A stretch of DNA of 64,000 nt from contig NZ_MCAS01000014.1 in NCBI RefSeq assembly GCF_003610895.1, positions 62,001 to 126,000 on the forward strand, in the 5' to 3' direction. The notes beneath the pieces were generated by a model. The model searched no databases. It saw only the letters and a list, made by a program, of their open reading frames with translations, and had not been told where the DNA came from. The position numbers and the translations under genes are program-made. Of this stretch, positions 42,872 to 52,300 are shown in pieces. The DNA comes from Paraburkholderia fungorum (GTDB lineage Bacteria > Pseudomonadota > Gammaproteobacteria > Burkholderiales > Burkholderiaceae). Within the stretch, counting starts at the first letter, position 1. Each line of letters starts with the position of its first letter.

Positions 42872-42923
42872 TTGAGTCACGAGCTTAAGTCAAGGGCTTA
42901 AGTCACGAGCCTGGGTCAACCCG
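42872..42923. repeat. 13-bp tandem repeat, four units, in the ycaQ leader
   Basis: Plus-strand units TTGAGTCACGAGC, TTAAGTCAAGGGC, TTAAGTCACGAGC and CTGGGTCAACCCG at exact 13-base period. The array ends four bases from the ycaQ start codon and therefore forms its upstream region. I see no other gene or site in 42924-43065. Confidence 0.7.
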
Positions 42924-43065
42924 TGACTGCGATGGGAGCGGACACGAGGTCCGACCTGGATCAGCAGCCGCTACTGTAGCGCGATTACGTAAAACGAATC
43001 GGCGTGTGGCCCGACCGGCGCATCGCGCCGTGCAAGGCAAGACGGCCGAACGGATTTTGCCGATC

Positions 43066-43353
43066 TCACCTGTGGTGCTTGTCCCAGCCACGGTGGCGAC
43101 CATGGTCATGACCGCCACGATGCCCACGGTAGTAATCGCCGCGGTACCCATAGCCGTACACGGGTCGCACAGGCGCATAAACCACCGGCGGCGGCGCATA
43201 AATCGGCGAGGGCGCATAAACCACGGGCGGCGGAGCGTACATGGGGCCGGGTGTGTTGACGAACACGCCGACGTCCACCCGTGCCAGGGCCGAGGTCGAT
43301 GCGCAGGCGGCGGCAAGGCTGAAGACGGCGATAACGAACGCGCGTTGGATCAT
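43066..43353 (-). CDS. Small exported Pro/Tyr-rich repeat protein
   Basis: 95 residues from the ATG at 43353 (GGAGAGAAG ribosome site). Signal peptide MIQRAFVIAVFSLAAACASTSALA, then RVDVGVFVNTPGP. The mature part repeats the unit YAPPPVVYAPSP/YAPPPVVYAPVRP twice and ends in a Gly/His/Arg-rich tail (RGHRGGHDHGRHRG). Similar short proteins are common in Burkholderia and often labelled virulence-related or hypothetical; no function is established by the sequence. The His-rich tail could bind metal. Confidence 0.78.
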   Translation of the reverse strand: MIQRAFVIAVFSLAAACASTSALARVDVGVFVNTPGPMYAPPPVVYAPSPIYAPPPVVYAPVRPVYGYGYRGDYYRGHRGGHDHGRHRGWDKHHR

Positions 43354-43380
43354 GCTTCTCTCCTCCCATGCAAGATTGCG

Positions 43381-43414
43381 AAAAAAGTCAGCCATTCACT
43401 GTCGAATGGCTGAC
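43381..43414 (-). terminator. Intrinsic terminator downstream of the flavoprotein gene
   Basis: On the minus strand: GTCAGCCATTC, loop GACAGT, GAATGGCTGAC, then TTTTTT. An 11-bp perfect stem with T-tract about 120 bases after the TrxR-like stop codon. It isolates that operon from the small exported protein gene. Confidence 0.85.
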
Positions 43415-43537
43415 GGCAATCTTACGGAACAGAAAGAAAGGCAGGTGAAACCAGTTGAAGGCGTGTGTAACAGCAGATTACCTGGCGGGCCGCTCAGAGC
43501 GGCACCGGCAGGCCCTGCCATACGCCAGAGAGACCGC

Positions 43538-45250
43538 TCAAGCCCCTAAAGCGACCGCTTCTCCCGCCGATACCGCCAGCAGTTGATGGATCTGCGCGAC
43601 CACCGCCGCGCCTTCTCCGACCGCCGCGGCGACGCGTTTCGTCGAACCGGCGCGCGCGTCGCCGATCGCATACACGCCGTCGACTGTCGTTGCGAGATCG
43701 CAAACGGATGCGCCGTCCACGCTGGTGCCCGTTAGCACGAAGCCCTTTTCGTCGAGCGCCACGCCGCAGGTGCGCAGCCAGTCGGTGTTCGGATCCGCGC
43801 CGGTGAACAGGAACAGATGCCGCGTATCGAAGCTTTCGGTGCCGTCGGGCAGCGGTTTCTTCAACACGACCGACGAGAGGCCGATTTCGTCTGCCTCGAG
43901 CCGGCCAATTTCCGAATTCGGATGCACGAACACATTCGGCAGCGAGCGGATCCGGTCGATCAGATAGCGCGACATGGTGGCTTCAAAGCCGCTGCGGCGG
44001 ATCAACACGTGAACCTTGGCTGCATGTGTCGCCAGATAGACGATCGCCTGGCCGGCTGAATTGCCGCCACCCACGAGCACGATCTCCTGACGCTTGCACA
44101 GCTTGGCCTCGACTGGCGATGCCCAGTAGTAGACGCCGCGCCCGTCGAAGCGGTCGAGGCCTTCGAGCGCGGGGCGCCGATAGACCGCGCCGCTCGCGAT
44201 CACAATCGCGCGGGAGGTGATATGTCCGCCACATTTGAGCTCGAGCCGGTACGGCGACTCTCCGCAATGCAGCGCTTTCACATGCACCGGAATCGCGACG
44301 TGCGCGCCGAACTTCTGCGCCTGCACGAAGGCACGGCCCGCCAGTGCCTGGCCGGAAATGCCGGTCGGAAAGCCGAGATAGTTTTCGATCCGCGAACTGG
44401 CGCCGGCCTGGCCGCCCGGTGCACGGCTGTCGAGCACGATGACCGAAAGGCCTTCGGACGCCGCGTACACGGCGGTGGCGAGGCCGGCCGGTCCCGCACC
44501 GACAATCGCGACGTCGTACACATGCGAATCGTCGAGATCGGGCAGCAAGCCGAGGCAGGTGGCGAGTTCCGGCATGCTCGGATGACGCAGCACCGAGCCG
44601 TCCGGGCAGATCACCAGCGGCATGTCTTCCTGCTGTGCGGCGAACTGTTCGATCAGACGCAGCGCGTCTTCGTCGCGTTCGTCGATCACCGAATGAGGAT
44701 GGCCGTTGCGTGACAGGAAGCCTTGCAACATCACGAGCCTCGAGTCCCGGCTATTGCCGATCAGGATCGGTCCGCCCGCGCCTTTTTCGATCAGCGACAC
44801 GCGCCGCAGGATCAGCGCGCGCATGATGCGCTCGCCCAGTTCGGCCTCGGCGACGATCAGCGCACGCAGCTTGTCCGGCGGGATCAGCAACGCGTCGACG
44901 GCATTCACCGCCATACCGTTGACGAGCGCGGGCCGCCCGGACAGTTGCCCGACTTCGGCGAGAAAATGCCCGGTGCCGTGTTCTGCAATCACGACCTCGC
45001 GCCCGATACCATCGCGCTGATAAACCTTTACACGTCCATTCAACATCACGAACATGCCCGGGCCGGTGTGGCCGGTTTCGAACAGCAGCTCACCGGCTTC
45101 CCAGTGGCCCACCTCGCCGAACCGGCGCAGACGATCGATTTCCGCGCATGTGAGTTCGGGGAACATCTGATGCATGCGCGTCGAGAGCGACGAAAACGGC
45201 GCGTCGGCGACAACGGCTTGTTGCCCTTCTGCTTCTTGAGTCGACAGCAT
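43538..45250 (-). CDS. cNMP-binding domain fused to TrxR-like FAD/NAD(P)H oxidoreductase
   Basis: 570 residues from the ATG at 45250 (GAAGGAG site); a long in-frame extension overlaps the DedA gene and is rejected. Residues about 25-145 form a cyclic-nucleotide-binding-like beta-roll (ELLFETGHTGPGMFVMLNGRV). Residues about 245-560 form a thioredoxin-reductase-like flavoprotein (DVAIVGAGPAGLATAVYAAS, GGQAGASSRIENYLGFP, VLVGGGNSAGQAIVYLA, VYAIGDARAG). The redox CxxC expected before the NAD(P)H domain is replaced by WASPVEAK, so it cannot reduce thioredoxin by the usual dithiol route. It lies 83 bases after the DedA-rhodanese gene, probably one transcript. Confidence 0.9.
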   Translation of the reverse strand: MLSTQEAEGQQAVVADAPFSSLSTRMHQMFPELTCAEIDRLRRFGEVGHWEAGELLFETGHTGPGMFVMLNGRVKVYQRDGIGREVVIAEHGTGHFLAEVGQLSGRPALVNGMAVNAVDALLIPPDKLRALIVAEAELGERIMRALILRRVSLIEKGAGGPILIGNSRDSRLVMLQGFLSRNGHPHSVIDERDEDALRLIEQFAAQQEDMPLVICPDGSVLRHPSMPELATCLGLLPDLDDSHVYDVAIVGAGPAGLATAVYAASEGLSVIVLDSRAPGGQAGASSRIENYLGFPTGISGQALAGRAFVQAQKFGAHVAIPVHVKALHCGESPYRLELKCGGHITSRAIVIASGAVYRRPALEGLDRFDGRGVYYWASPVEAKLCKRQEIVLVGGGNSAGQAIVYLATHAAKVHVLIRRSGFEATMSRYLIDRIRSLPNVFVHPNSEIGRLEADEIGLSSVVLKKPLPDGTESFDTRHLFLFTGADPNTDWLRTCGVALDEKGFVLTGTSVDGASVCDLATTVDGVYAIGDARAGSTKRVAAAVGEGAAVVAQIHQLLAVSAGEAVALGA

Positions 45251-45333
45251 TGAACCGCTCCTTCTGTGTTCATCCGGATTGATCGACACGGGGGGCGAAG
45301 CGGCGCGGGCGCCGATGTGAATGCGCTGCTGCG

Positions 45334-46329
45334 CTACACGGCCTTGGGCGCGATGTCGTCGTCGACCGCCACTTCGGGCGGTGGCATGCCGGGCAGCGCA
45401 TCTACCGTCCTGCCCGAGTCGCGCCAGGCTTCCATGCCGCCGCGCAGCGGCAGCACGTCGGCGAAGCCGGCTTCGTTCATCTGCTTGGCCATCCATGCCG
45501 CGGATATTTCATTTGGGCACGAACAGTAAATCACCACCTTCTGATCGTGCGGGTACCTCGCCACGATCTCGTCGAGTTGCCGCTCGTCGGCAAATTGCGA
45601 GCCCGGAATCACGAACGGATCGAGCGCGCGCTTTTCCTGCGAGCGGATGTCGAACAGCACCGGCGTTTTGCCGGCTGCGACCAGCTTCGCCAGCTCGTCG
45701 ACTTCGATTCGCTGCGTCGCCAGCTTGGAAATCAGCTGACGCCGGCGGATCCAGCGATAAGCGGCATACAGCAACAGCAAAGCGACGGCCACCAATGCGG
45801 CCGTGCGGCCGAGGCGTCCGGCCATGGCGAACAGCATGTCGATCTGCCGGGCGAACAACGCGCCGATGATCAACCCGGTGCCCGACCACAAGGCTGCGCC
45901 GATGCCGTCGTAAGTGAGAAACGTGCGGTAGCGCGCGCCCATGGCGCCGGCCATCGGAATCGACACGATCGACAGGCCCGGCACGAACTTCGCCACCGCC
46001 AGCACGCGCACACCCCAGCGGCCGAAAAAGCGTTCGGTCTTTTTTACACAGGTATCGCGCGACAGCGAAAGACGGCAGATCGTTTTCAGCGTATTGCCGC
46101 CGTACAGCCGGCCGGCGAGATACCAGGCGCTGTCGCCGATCAGCGTGGCGAATATCGACAACACCAGCACCGGCATCAGTTGCGTGCCCACGGACCCGGG
46201 ATGCATGGCCGCCATCGCCCCGAACAGCACGAGCGACGGCATCGCGGGCACCGGCAGCCCGAGCGAGGCGGCCAGCACGTTCGCGAAGACGAGCGCCGGT
46301 CCATATTGCTCGACGAGATCATGTAGCAT
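45334..46329 (-). CDS. DedA-family membrane protein fused to a rhodanese domain
   Basis: 331 residues. Residues 1 to about 195 are a DedA/SNARE-associated-type membrane domain (SLGLPVPAMPSLVLFGAMAA, GDSAWYLAGRLYG, FFGRWGVRVLAVAKFVPGLSIVSIPMAGAM, with the conserved Arg/Gly loop). A hydrophobic helix near 180-195 leads to a basic linker (YRWIRRRQ), then a cytoplasmic rhodanese domain (LFDIRSQEKRALDPFVIPGS) with active-site Cys in YCSCPNEISAA. DedA proteins are lipid scramblase-like transporters or support membrane energetics; the rhodanese could move sulfur or sense thiols. The two-gene operon with a flavoprotein points to a membrane redox function (inference). Confidence 0.9.
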   Translation of the reverse strand: MLHDLVEQYGPALVFANVLAASLGLPVPAMPSLVLFGAMAAMHPGSVGTQLMPVLVLSIFATLIGDSAWYLAGRLYGGNTLKTICRLSLSRDTCVKKTERFFGRWGVRVLAVAKFVPGLSIVSIPMAGAMGARYRTFLTYDGIGAALWSGTGLIIGALFARQIDMLFAMAGRLGRTAALVAVALLLLYAAYRWIRRRQLISKLATQRIEVDELAKLVAAGKTPVLFDIRSQEKRALDPFVIPGSQFADERQLDEIVARYPHDQKVVIYCSCPNEISAAWMAKQMNEAGFADVLPLRGGMEAWRDSGRTVDALPGMPPPEVAVDDDIAPKAV

Positions 46330-46671
46330 CGGCTTACATCCGCAGCCCTTTCGAGCGCGGCGCTGGTAGGAAAAGCAAGGGAGAATGTAAAGATTATGGA
46401 CGCATTTTCAAGACGTGCAAACGCCCGGCAAACAGGTCCGCTATCCGGAGGTTGAAAGCCCGGGCGCAACATGCCACGCGGATTAAAAGCGGGGAATAGA
46501 AGCGCGAATCGAACAAAGCGAAATTAATTGCAGCATACGCCACAAGCGGGTGGCGAATAACGGGCTACGGACGCCCGTAGGGCGTCTCGCAGTACACAAA
46601 CCAGGCTTGGTAGAGCAGAGGCCGCGTAAGGTATTTATTGCGTGTGACGAGCGTAATGCCGCGCGCCAGCT
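46330..46671. other. Intergenic stretch without a supported gene
   Basis: 342 bases. The part next to the DedA start is its probable promoter region. A hairpin with 7-bp perfect arms GACGCCC and GGGCGTC around GTA lies at 46570-46586. A stretch near 46600 (GGTAGAGCAGAGG) resembles a tRNA D-arm but no tRNA is present. Confidence 0.5.
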
Positions 46672-46923
46672 TTACTGGCGGTGATTGTGTTGTTCGCCCG
46701 GCAACTCCGCGCCATGCGCGCGAATCGCCGCAATCAGTTCGGCAGGCGTGATTTCGTAGCGCACTTCGCGGTGAATGCCTGGCTTGCGCTCATCGACCTC
46801 GATCAGAAGAATGCCTTTGCCGTCTTCTGTCGATTCGAGGCGCAGCGAGCGGAGTTCGCGCGCCGTTGCGTCGTCGTATTCGGTGAGCAGGGCCATTGAC
46901 CCGGAGGACCCGGTAGTGCGCAT
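46672..46923 (-). CDS. Conserved small hypothetical protein
   Basis: 83 residues from the ATG at 46923; in-frame upstream sequence to 47022 looks like leader. No family recognised. It is hydrophilic, with a compact alpha/beta look: LLTEYDDATARELRSLRLES, then GILLIEVDERKPG, REVRYEITPAELIAAIRAHG, and a His/Gln-rich end. No signal peptide. It is monocistronic between the DedA and chemoreceptor genes, so context gives no function. Confidence 0.62.
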   Translation of the reverse strand: MRTTGSSGSMALLTEYDDATARELRSLRLESTEDGKGILLIEVDERKPGIHREVRYEITPAELIAAIRAHGAELPGEQHNHRQ

Positions 46924-47390
46924 CGAGGTTGTCCTTGTTCCGTTGTTGATCGAACCATTGTACGGGCAGGCTCGCGCGCCGTCTGTCGCGCCGCGCTCAC
47001 ATCTGGGAATCTGCCCGCCCACCTATCTGCCTGCCGGGCGCCGCGCTGTACTGGCCAATCGCTGGCGCGGCCCGCTGGGCAATGCGAACCGTGGCGCCCG
47101 CCCGACTGTAATAGCCAGTTTAACGCGACTCCCCGCCACGACGGCTTCATTTTTCGTGCCCCGTCGCGGTGCAACCCTTCTCCCCGGCTGTCATGGTGCT
47201 GACGCGCGCTTCGGTTAGGGACGCGCATCGCGCCAGAAACAGCGGGCAAAAAAAAGCCCGCCCCCGGAGGGACGGGCTGCTAAACGCCGTTGTTACTCGG
47301 GTCAGCGTGTCCTTACAACCAACTGAGCGCTGACGGTGTCATCGTGCTGCGTCAATTCCGGACTGTCGAGGTGGGAGTAACGCCGATCCA
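46924..47390. other. Intergenic stretch holding only a terminator
   Basis: 467 bases between two minus-strand genes. Apart from the terminator at 47248-47278 I see no gene or RNA. Confidence 0.55.
47248..47278 (-). terminator. Intrinsic terminator of the chemoreceptor gene
   Basis: On the minus strand AGCCCG, 12-base interior, CGGGCT, then eight T. It lies 110-140 bases after the chemoreceptor stop codon. Confidence 0.85.
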
Positions 47391-49076
47391 TCAGATTAAT
47401 GTGGGTTCTTCCTGTTCGACTTCTGGCGCTGGCTTGTGCGCCGGAAGCGGCGCCGCATGACGCGCAGGTGCCGACGGCAGCGGTTGCCGCGGCTGTGCGG
47501 CTCGCGGCGCGGGTGTTGCGTCGGCGACCGTGAAGAGGCGCACTGCTTCGTCCAGCACATCGGCCTGTTCCGCGAGACGCTGCGCCGTGGCCGCCGCCTG
47601 TTCGACCAGGGCCGCGTTCTGCTGCGTGGCGCCGTCCAGATGCGAGACCGCCTGATTGACCTGGCGAATCCCTTCAGCCTGCTCGCTGCTCGCGTTCGCC
47701 ACTTCGACGATGATCGACGACACGCGGCTCACTGCCTCATCGATCACGCGCATCTGCGAGGTGGTGCGAGCAACCAGTTCCGTGCCGAGCGCCACCTCGG
47801 TTGCACTCGCCTCGACCACCGACTTGATTTCCTTCGACGAAGCCGCGCACCGTTGCGCCAGCATCCGCACTTCGCCCGCGACGACCGCGAACGAGCGGCC
47901 CGCTTCGCCCGCGCGGGCCGCTTCGACGGCGGCATTCAGGGCAAGAATGTTGGTCTGGAACGCAATGCCGTCGATGACGCCGGTGATGTCCGCAATGCGT
48001 TTCGATGCCGCCGTGATGCCGGCCATGGTCTGTTCGACCTGCCCCGCGATCTTGCCGCCGACGGCCGCTGCCGCTTGCGCGTCTTTCGCCAGATCGAGCG
48101 CACGCACGCTGGCGTCGGCGTTGGCTTGCACGGTGGTGGTCAATTGTTCCATGGTGGCCGCCGTTTCTTCGAGCGACGCCGCCTGCAGTTCGGTGCGGCG
48201 CGCGAGGTCGACATTGCCGCTGGAGATTTCGCGCGCGTTGTCGAGCATGCCGGTGATCTGCGCGCGCACGTCGTAGACGATCGCCGCAAGATTCGCCTTC
48301 AACTGATTCAAGGCTTGCAGCACATCGCCGAGGTCGTCGTGACGCACGATCACCAGGTCGGCGGTCAGGTCGCCCGCGGCGAGGCGGGTTGCGAAACCGG
48401 ACATGTCGCGAATCGGTTCGGCGAGCTGCCGTGTCAGCATTCGCCAGGACAGGAGGCTGAAGGCGGCGGTGACGCCGGACGCGATCCAGAACGGCGTGGG
48501 CGGTGTGCCGCCCCATGCAGCGAAGCCTGTCAGCAACAAAGCCAGCGGCGTGATCGCATAGCCGACCGCCGCGCGTGTCGCGACGGGCAGACGCATCAGC
48601 GATTGCAGACGGCCCGGCAGACCCGTGCGCACGACCACGCCGCGATGCAGCCTGAACGCCCGCGACTCGCCGGTGCGGATGCGCGCGTACAGTGCGTCGG
48701 CGGCGCGCACCGCATCGCGGTCCGGTTTCACGCGTACGCTCAGATAGCCGACCACGGCGCCTTTTTCGACCACCGGCGTGACGTTCGCATGCACCCAGTA
48801 GTAGTCGCCGTTCTTGCGGCGATTCTTGACGAGCGCGGTCCATGGGCGGCCGTCGCGGATTGTCGCCCACATGTCGGCGAAGGCTTCGCGTGGCATGTCT
48901 GGATGACGGATCAGATTGTGCGGCTGGCCGATCAGCTCTTCGCGCGTGTACCCCGAGACGGCGATGAAGGCCGGGTTGCAATACTGGATGCGGCCGGTCA
49001 GATCGGTCGCGGAAACAAGCATCTGTGACGAAGGGAATTCGTACTCGTGCCCGGTGACAGGCTGGTTGTTGCGCAT
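47391..49076 (-). CDS. Aer-like methyl-accepting chemotaxis protein with N-terminal PAS
   Basis: 561 residues. PAS domain about 10-115 (VSATDLTGRIQYCNPAFIAVSGYT, NGDYYWVHANVTPV), then two hydrophobic helices close together (about 165-210), a HAMP-like segment (RQLAEPIRDMSGFATRLAAGDLTADL) and a long coiled-coil signalling domain with the hairpin tip at GVIDGIAFQTNILALNAAVEAARAGEAGRSFAVVAGEVR. The layout is that of the aerotaxis receptor Aer: a cytosolic FAD-binding PAS senses redox state. Ala/Pro-rich C-terminal tail without the NWETF-type methyltransferase tether. No che gene is adjacent. Confidence 0.93.
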   Translation of the reverse strand: MRNNQPVTGHEYEFPSSQMLVSATDLTGRIQYCNPAFIAVSGYTREELIGQPHNLIRHPDMPREAFADMWATIRDGRPWTALVKNRRKNGDYYWVHANVTPVVEKGAVVGYLSVRVKPDRDAVRAADALYARIRTGESRAFRLHRGVVVRTGLPGRLQSLMRLPVATRAAVGYAITPLALLLTGFAAWGGTPPTPFWIASGVTAAFSLLSWRMLTRQLAEPIRDMSGFATRLAAGDLTADLVIVRHDDLGDVLQALNQLKANLAAIVYDVRAQITGMLDNAREISSGNVDLARRTELQAASLEETAATMEQLTTTVQANADASVRALDLAKDAQAAAAVGGKIAGQVEQTMAGITAASKRIADITGVIDGIAFQTNILALNAAVEAARAGEAGRSFAVVAGEVRMLAQRCAASSKEIKSVVEASATEVALGTELVARTTSQMRVIDEAVSRVSSIIVEVANASSEQAEGIRQVNQAVSHLDGATQQNAALVEQAAATAQRLAEQADVLDEAVRLFTVADATPAPRAAQPRQPLPSAPARHAAPLPAHKPAPEVEQEEPTLI

Positions 49077-49375
49077 GGCTTTCCTTGCAGGTGCGGACGC
49101 GCGTCCGCGCGGCCCTTACATCTATGCAAGGAATAACGGCATTAACCCCGCATGCTTGAGGGTTTCCCAGTAAACCACTCAGGTTTATGACCCGCCACGC
49201 CGTTATCACAGGGTTGTCTTCATGCGCTTTGCGTCACGGGCAGAAAGGGTGCCGGATGCGTTTCCCGGTGCCTTCAAAAGCGTTACACTGCGCCGGACAA
49301 AGGCCTGCAGACGCATTTCGCCGCCCCGACACCCGCAGCGGTCTGCCTGCGCGAATCCGCTACTCAAGCGAGCTG

Positions 49376-52300
49376 ATGCAGAAGATCCTCGACCGGACTC
49401 AGGAATCACTGGCCCATGCGTTCGCCTCGCTTGCGCATAGCGCGAAGCGCCAACAGCGTGTGTACCTGGCGACCATTGCCTCGCTGATGCTGATCGTCGT
49501 CGTCTTTGCGCTGTTGCTGGCCCTGCTTGCCGCCGGCAAGCATCTTGACTACCGGCGAACGCTCGCCTCCCGGAATGCCACCGACATCTCGCTGCTCCTG
49601 CATCGCGAAGAGTCGTTCCTGCGCCGCGCAGAACTGACCCTCAACTACTATCAGGAGACCGGTGAGGTACTGCGCGTGCCCGATGACGTCGAGAAATCGA
49701 TCCTGCCGACAGGCACGGCGCGGGGCACGGTGAACCAGATCGACGCGCAATTCGACGTGCTGGTCGGTGAGGCGACGCGCACGGCGTGGGGGCCGGATTT
49801 CCGCGCGAAACTGTGGCGGCTGTACGAGGCGGCGCAGTCCATGCTGGTCACGCAGCAGGCCTTCGAACTGCAGCAACGCGCCATGCTGCTTGGACTGAAC
49901 GAGGACTATGCCGCGATCCTGCCGTCTTTCGCTCAACCAGTGACGGGTGCGACAGCCGATCCCAAACCCGTCGAAACACCGGCGCTGCAACCAGCGATCA
50001 TCGGCACGCTGCGCGAGGCGACCGAACGCGAGTTGCTGGCACAAACCGGCAAGCGCGTGCCGGGCAAAGGCGAGCGCGTGTGGCTCGGACCGTACCGCGA
50101 TCCGCTACAAGGGATTCAGGTGATCTCGGAAGTAGCGGCGCTTTACGCCGGCAACACGCCGATCACGCTCGTCATTGTGAGTATCCCGCTTGACGCGCTT
50201 GAGGCGCATCTTGGCAGGCCAACCGGCGAGGGCACACTGTTGCTGCTAACGGCGGACCGCCGCCTGATCGTGTCGTCACCGCCTATCGGCGAGAAAGCCT
50301 TGAGGGTGCTGCAGGGCGTTGTTGCAGGTTCCCCGCCCGGCGTCTATCGCTACACAAGCGACGGCGTGTTTCTGAGCGAGCCGCTCATGCGTGACTTCGG
50401 CACGCTGGTCGGCTATCTGCCCTGGCGCTCACTGCTTGCCGCGCTCGGCTGGCAACTGGCCGCGCTCGTCGGCCTCACGCTTCTGGTGTTGGTGGCGATT
50501 GCGCTGACAGCGCGCTTCTGGGGCTTGCGTCTGTTGCGCAACAGCTTTGCGGAAACCTCGCGCGCGCTGGAAAGCGAAACCATCAACCATATTCTCGTCA
50601 GCGCGACACCGATCGGCTTGTGCATCGTTCGGCAAAGCGACTATTCGATCATCAACGCCAACGCGCTGGCGGGTGCGCTGCTGCATATCGAACCTGGCAG
50701 TAACCGCTTGCCGCCGCACATCGTCGGCGAGTTCTCGGCGCAGGCGCCTGACAAACCGTCGGTCGCGGCGTTCGCGAAGGTCGCGGCGTTTGTCGCGCCT
50801 GCGCAGCCTCTTCAGGCGCATTCGCAATCGCAGCTACCGGCGCAGCAATCGCAACCGGAGTCGCCGCCACGGCCGCAGCCGCAGCCGGACGCAAATGACG
50901 CAAACGATGTAAGCAGCGCAGCGCCCGAACAGTTCCTGCAGTTCACGTACGCCCCTGCGCGTTACGCGAACGCAGACGTGCTGTTCTGCGCGATTCTCGA
51001 TGTGACCACGCAGCATGCGCTCGAACAGCAACTGCGGCTCGCGCAGCAGAGTGCCGAGAGCATGATGCGGGCGCGTTCGAATTTCTTCGCCTCGATGAGC
51101 CATGAAATCCGCACACCGTTGAACGCGTTACTCGGCAATCTCGAGCTGTTCGCGCGGACCCCCGGCCTCGAAGCGCACACGCGGCGGCTCGCCACGCTGG
51201 AGGTGGCGGCCGGCGCGCTGCGCCGCATCGTCAACGACATTCTCGATTTTTCAAAGATCGACGCGGGCGAGATGAGGCTCGTGACTGAATCGTTCCTGCC
51301 CATCGACGATTTTGAAAATATTGCGCTGTCCTACGCGCCGATGACGGCGGACCGCGCGATCCGCTTTTACTCGCACCTTTCGCCGACGCTCGATCAGCCA
51401 CTGCGCGGCGATCGCACGCGCATCGCGCAGATCGTCAATAACCTGTTGAGCAACGCGTTCAAGTTCACGTCGTGCGGCAAGATCACGTTGAATGCCGAAG
51501 TGAAGGACGATCTGCAAGGGCGCCCGATTCTGACCTGCCGGGTCTGCGATTCGGGCATCGGCATGGATCAGGCGCTGGTGGCGCGCATTTTCAATCCGTT
51601 CGAGCAGGGCGAGGCCAGCACCTCGAGCCGCTATGGCGGCACCGGCCTGGGTTTGTCGATCTGCGCGCGGCTGTGCGAATTGATGGGCGGGCATATTTCC
51701 GTCGAGAGCGTGCTCGGGGTAGGCAGCGCATTCAGTGTTTCGATACCGCTTGCGTTGCCGCCGGATGAATTGCGTGTTCCGGCCGTCGAGCCGGCGCGCC
51801 GTGGAAACGTGCTGGTGCTGTGTCAGGAGCGTGAGTCGGGACAACTGCTCGATGGCTGGCTGCGGCGCGCGGGCTGGTCGGCGCACACGGTGATGTCGGC
51901 GCGCAGCGCGCAGGCCTGGTTACGCGTGAACCAGCCGAAAGCGATGCTGGTTACCGGTGAGTACGGTCTTGACGCCGTTGCCGGGTTGCGTGAAGTCCAG
52001 CCGGTCGGCGTCGCGTGGGTTACACGAACCGGGCCGCATCGTCCCGCGGCGCGTGCCGATGGCGTGCTCGAAGCCACTGAATTCAGCCGGGCGGCGATCC
52101 TGTCCGCAGTCGAACTGGCGGCCGAGGGAGGCGTGGTTGACGAGAGCGCGCAGCCGCTCGCGGGCGACTCCGCCGTGGCGCGCCCGCCCGCTGCTGCGAA
52201 TCCCGCGCTGCACGGTCTGGCGGTTCTGGTCGCCGAAGACAATCCACTGATCCAGACGTTGATCGTGGAGCAGCTCGATGCACTGGGTTGCCTGCCGACA

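Noticed and set aside
46590..46670. tRNA-like stretch (GGTAGAGCAGAGG)
   Set aside because: Only a D-arm-like fragment; no T-loop GTTCGAAT, anticodon stem or acceptor stem can be formed.
47436..49028. Plus-strand open frame (530 codons) over the chemoreceptor gene
   Set aside because: Antisense to a protein with an unmistakable chemoreceptor signalling tip; shadow frame.
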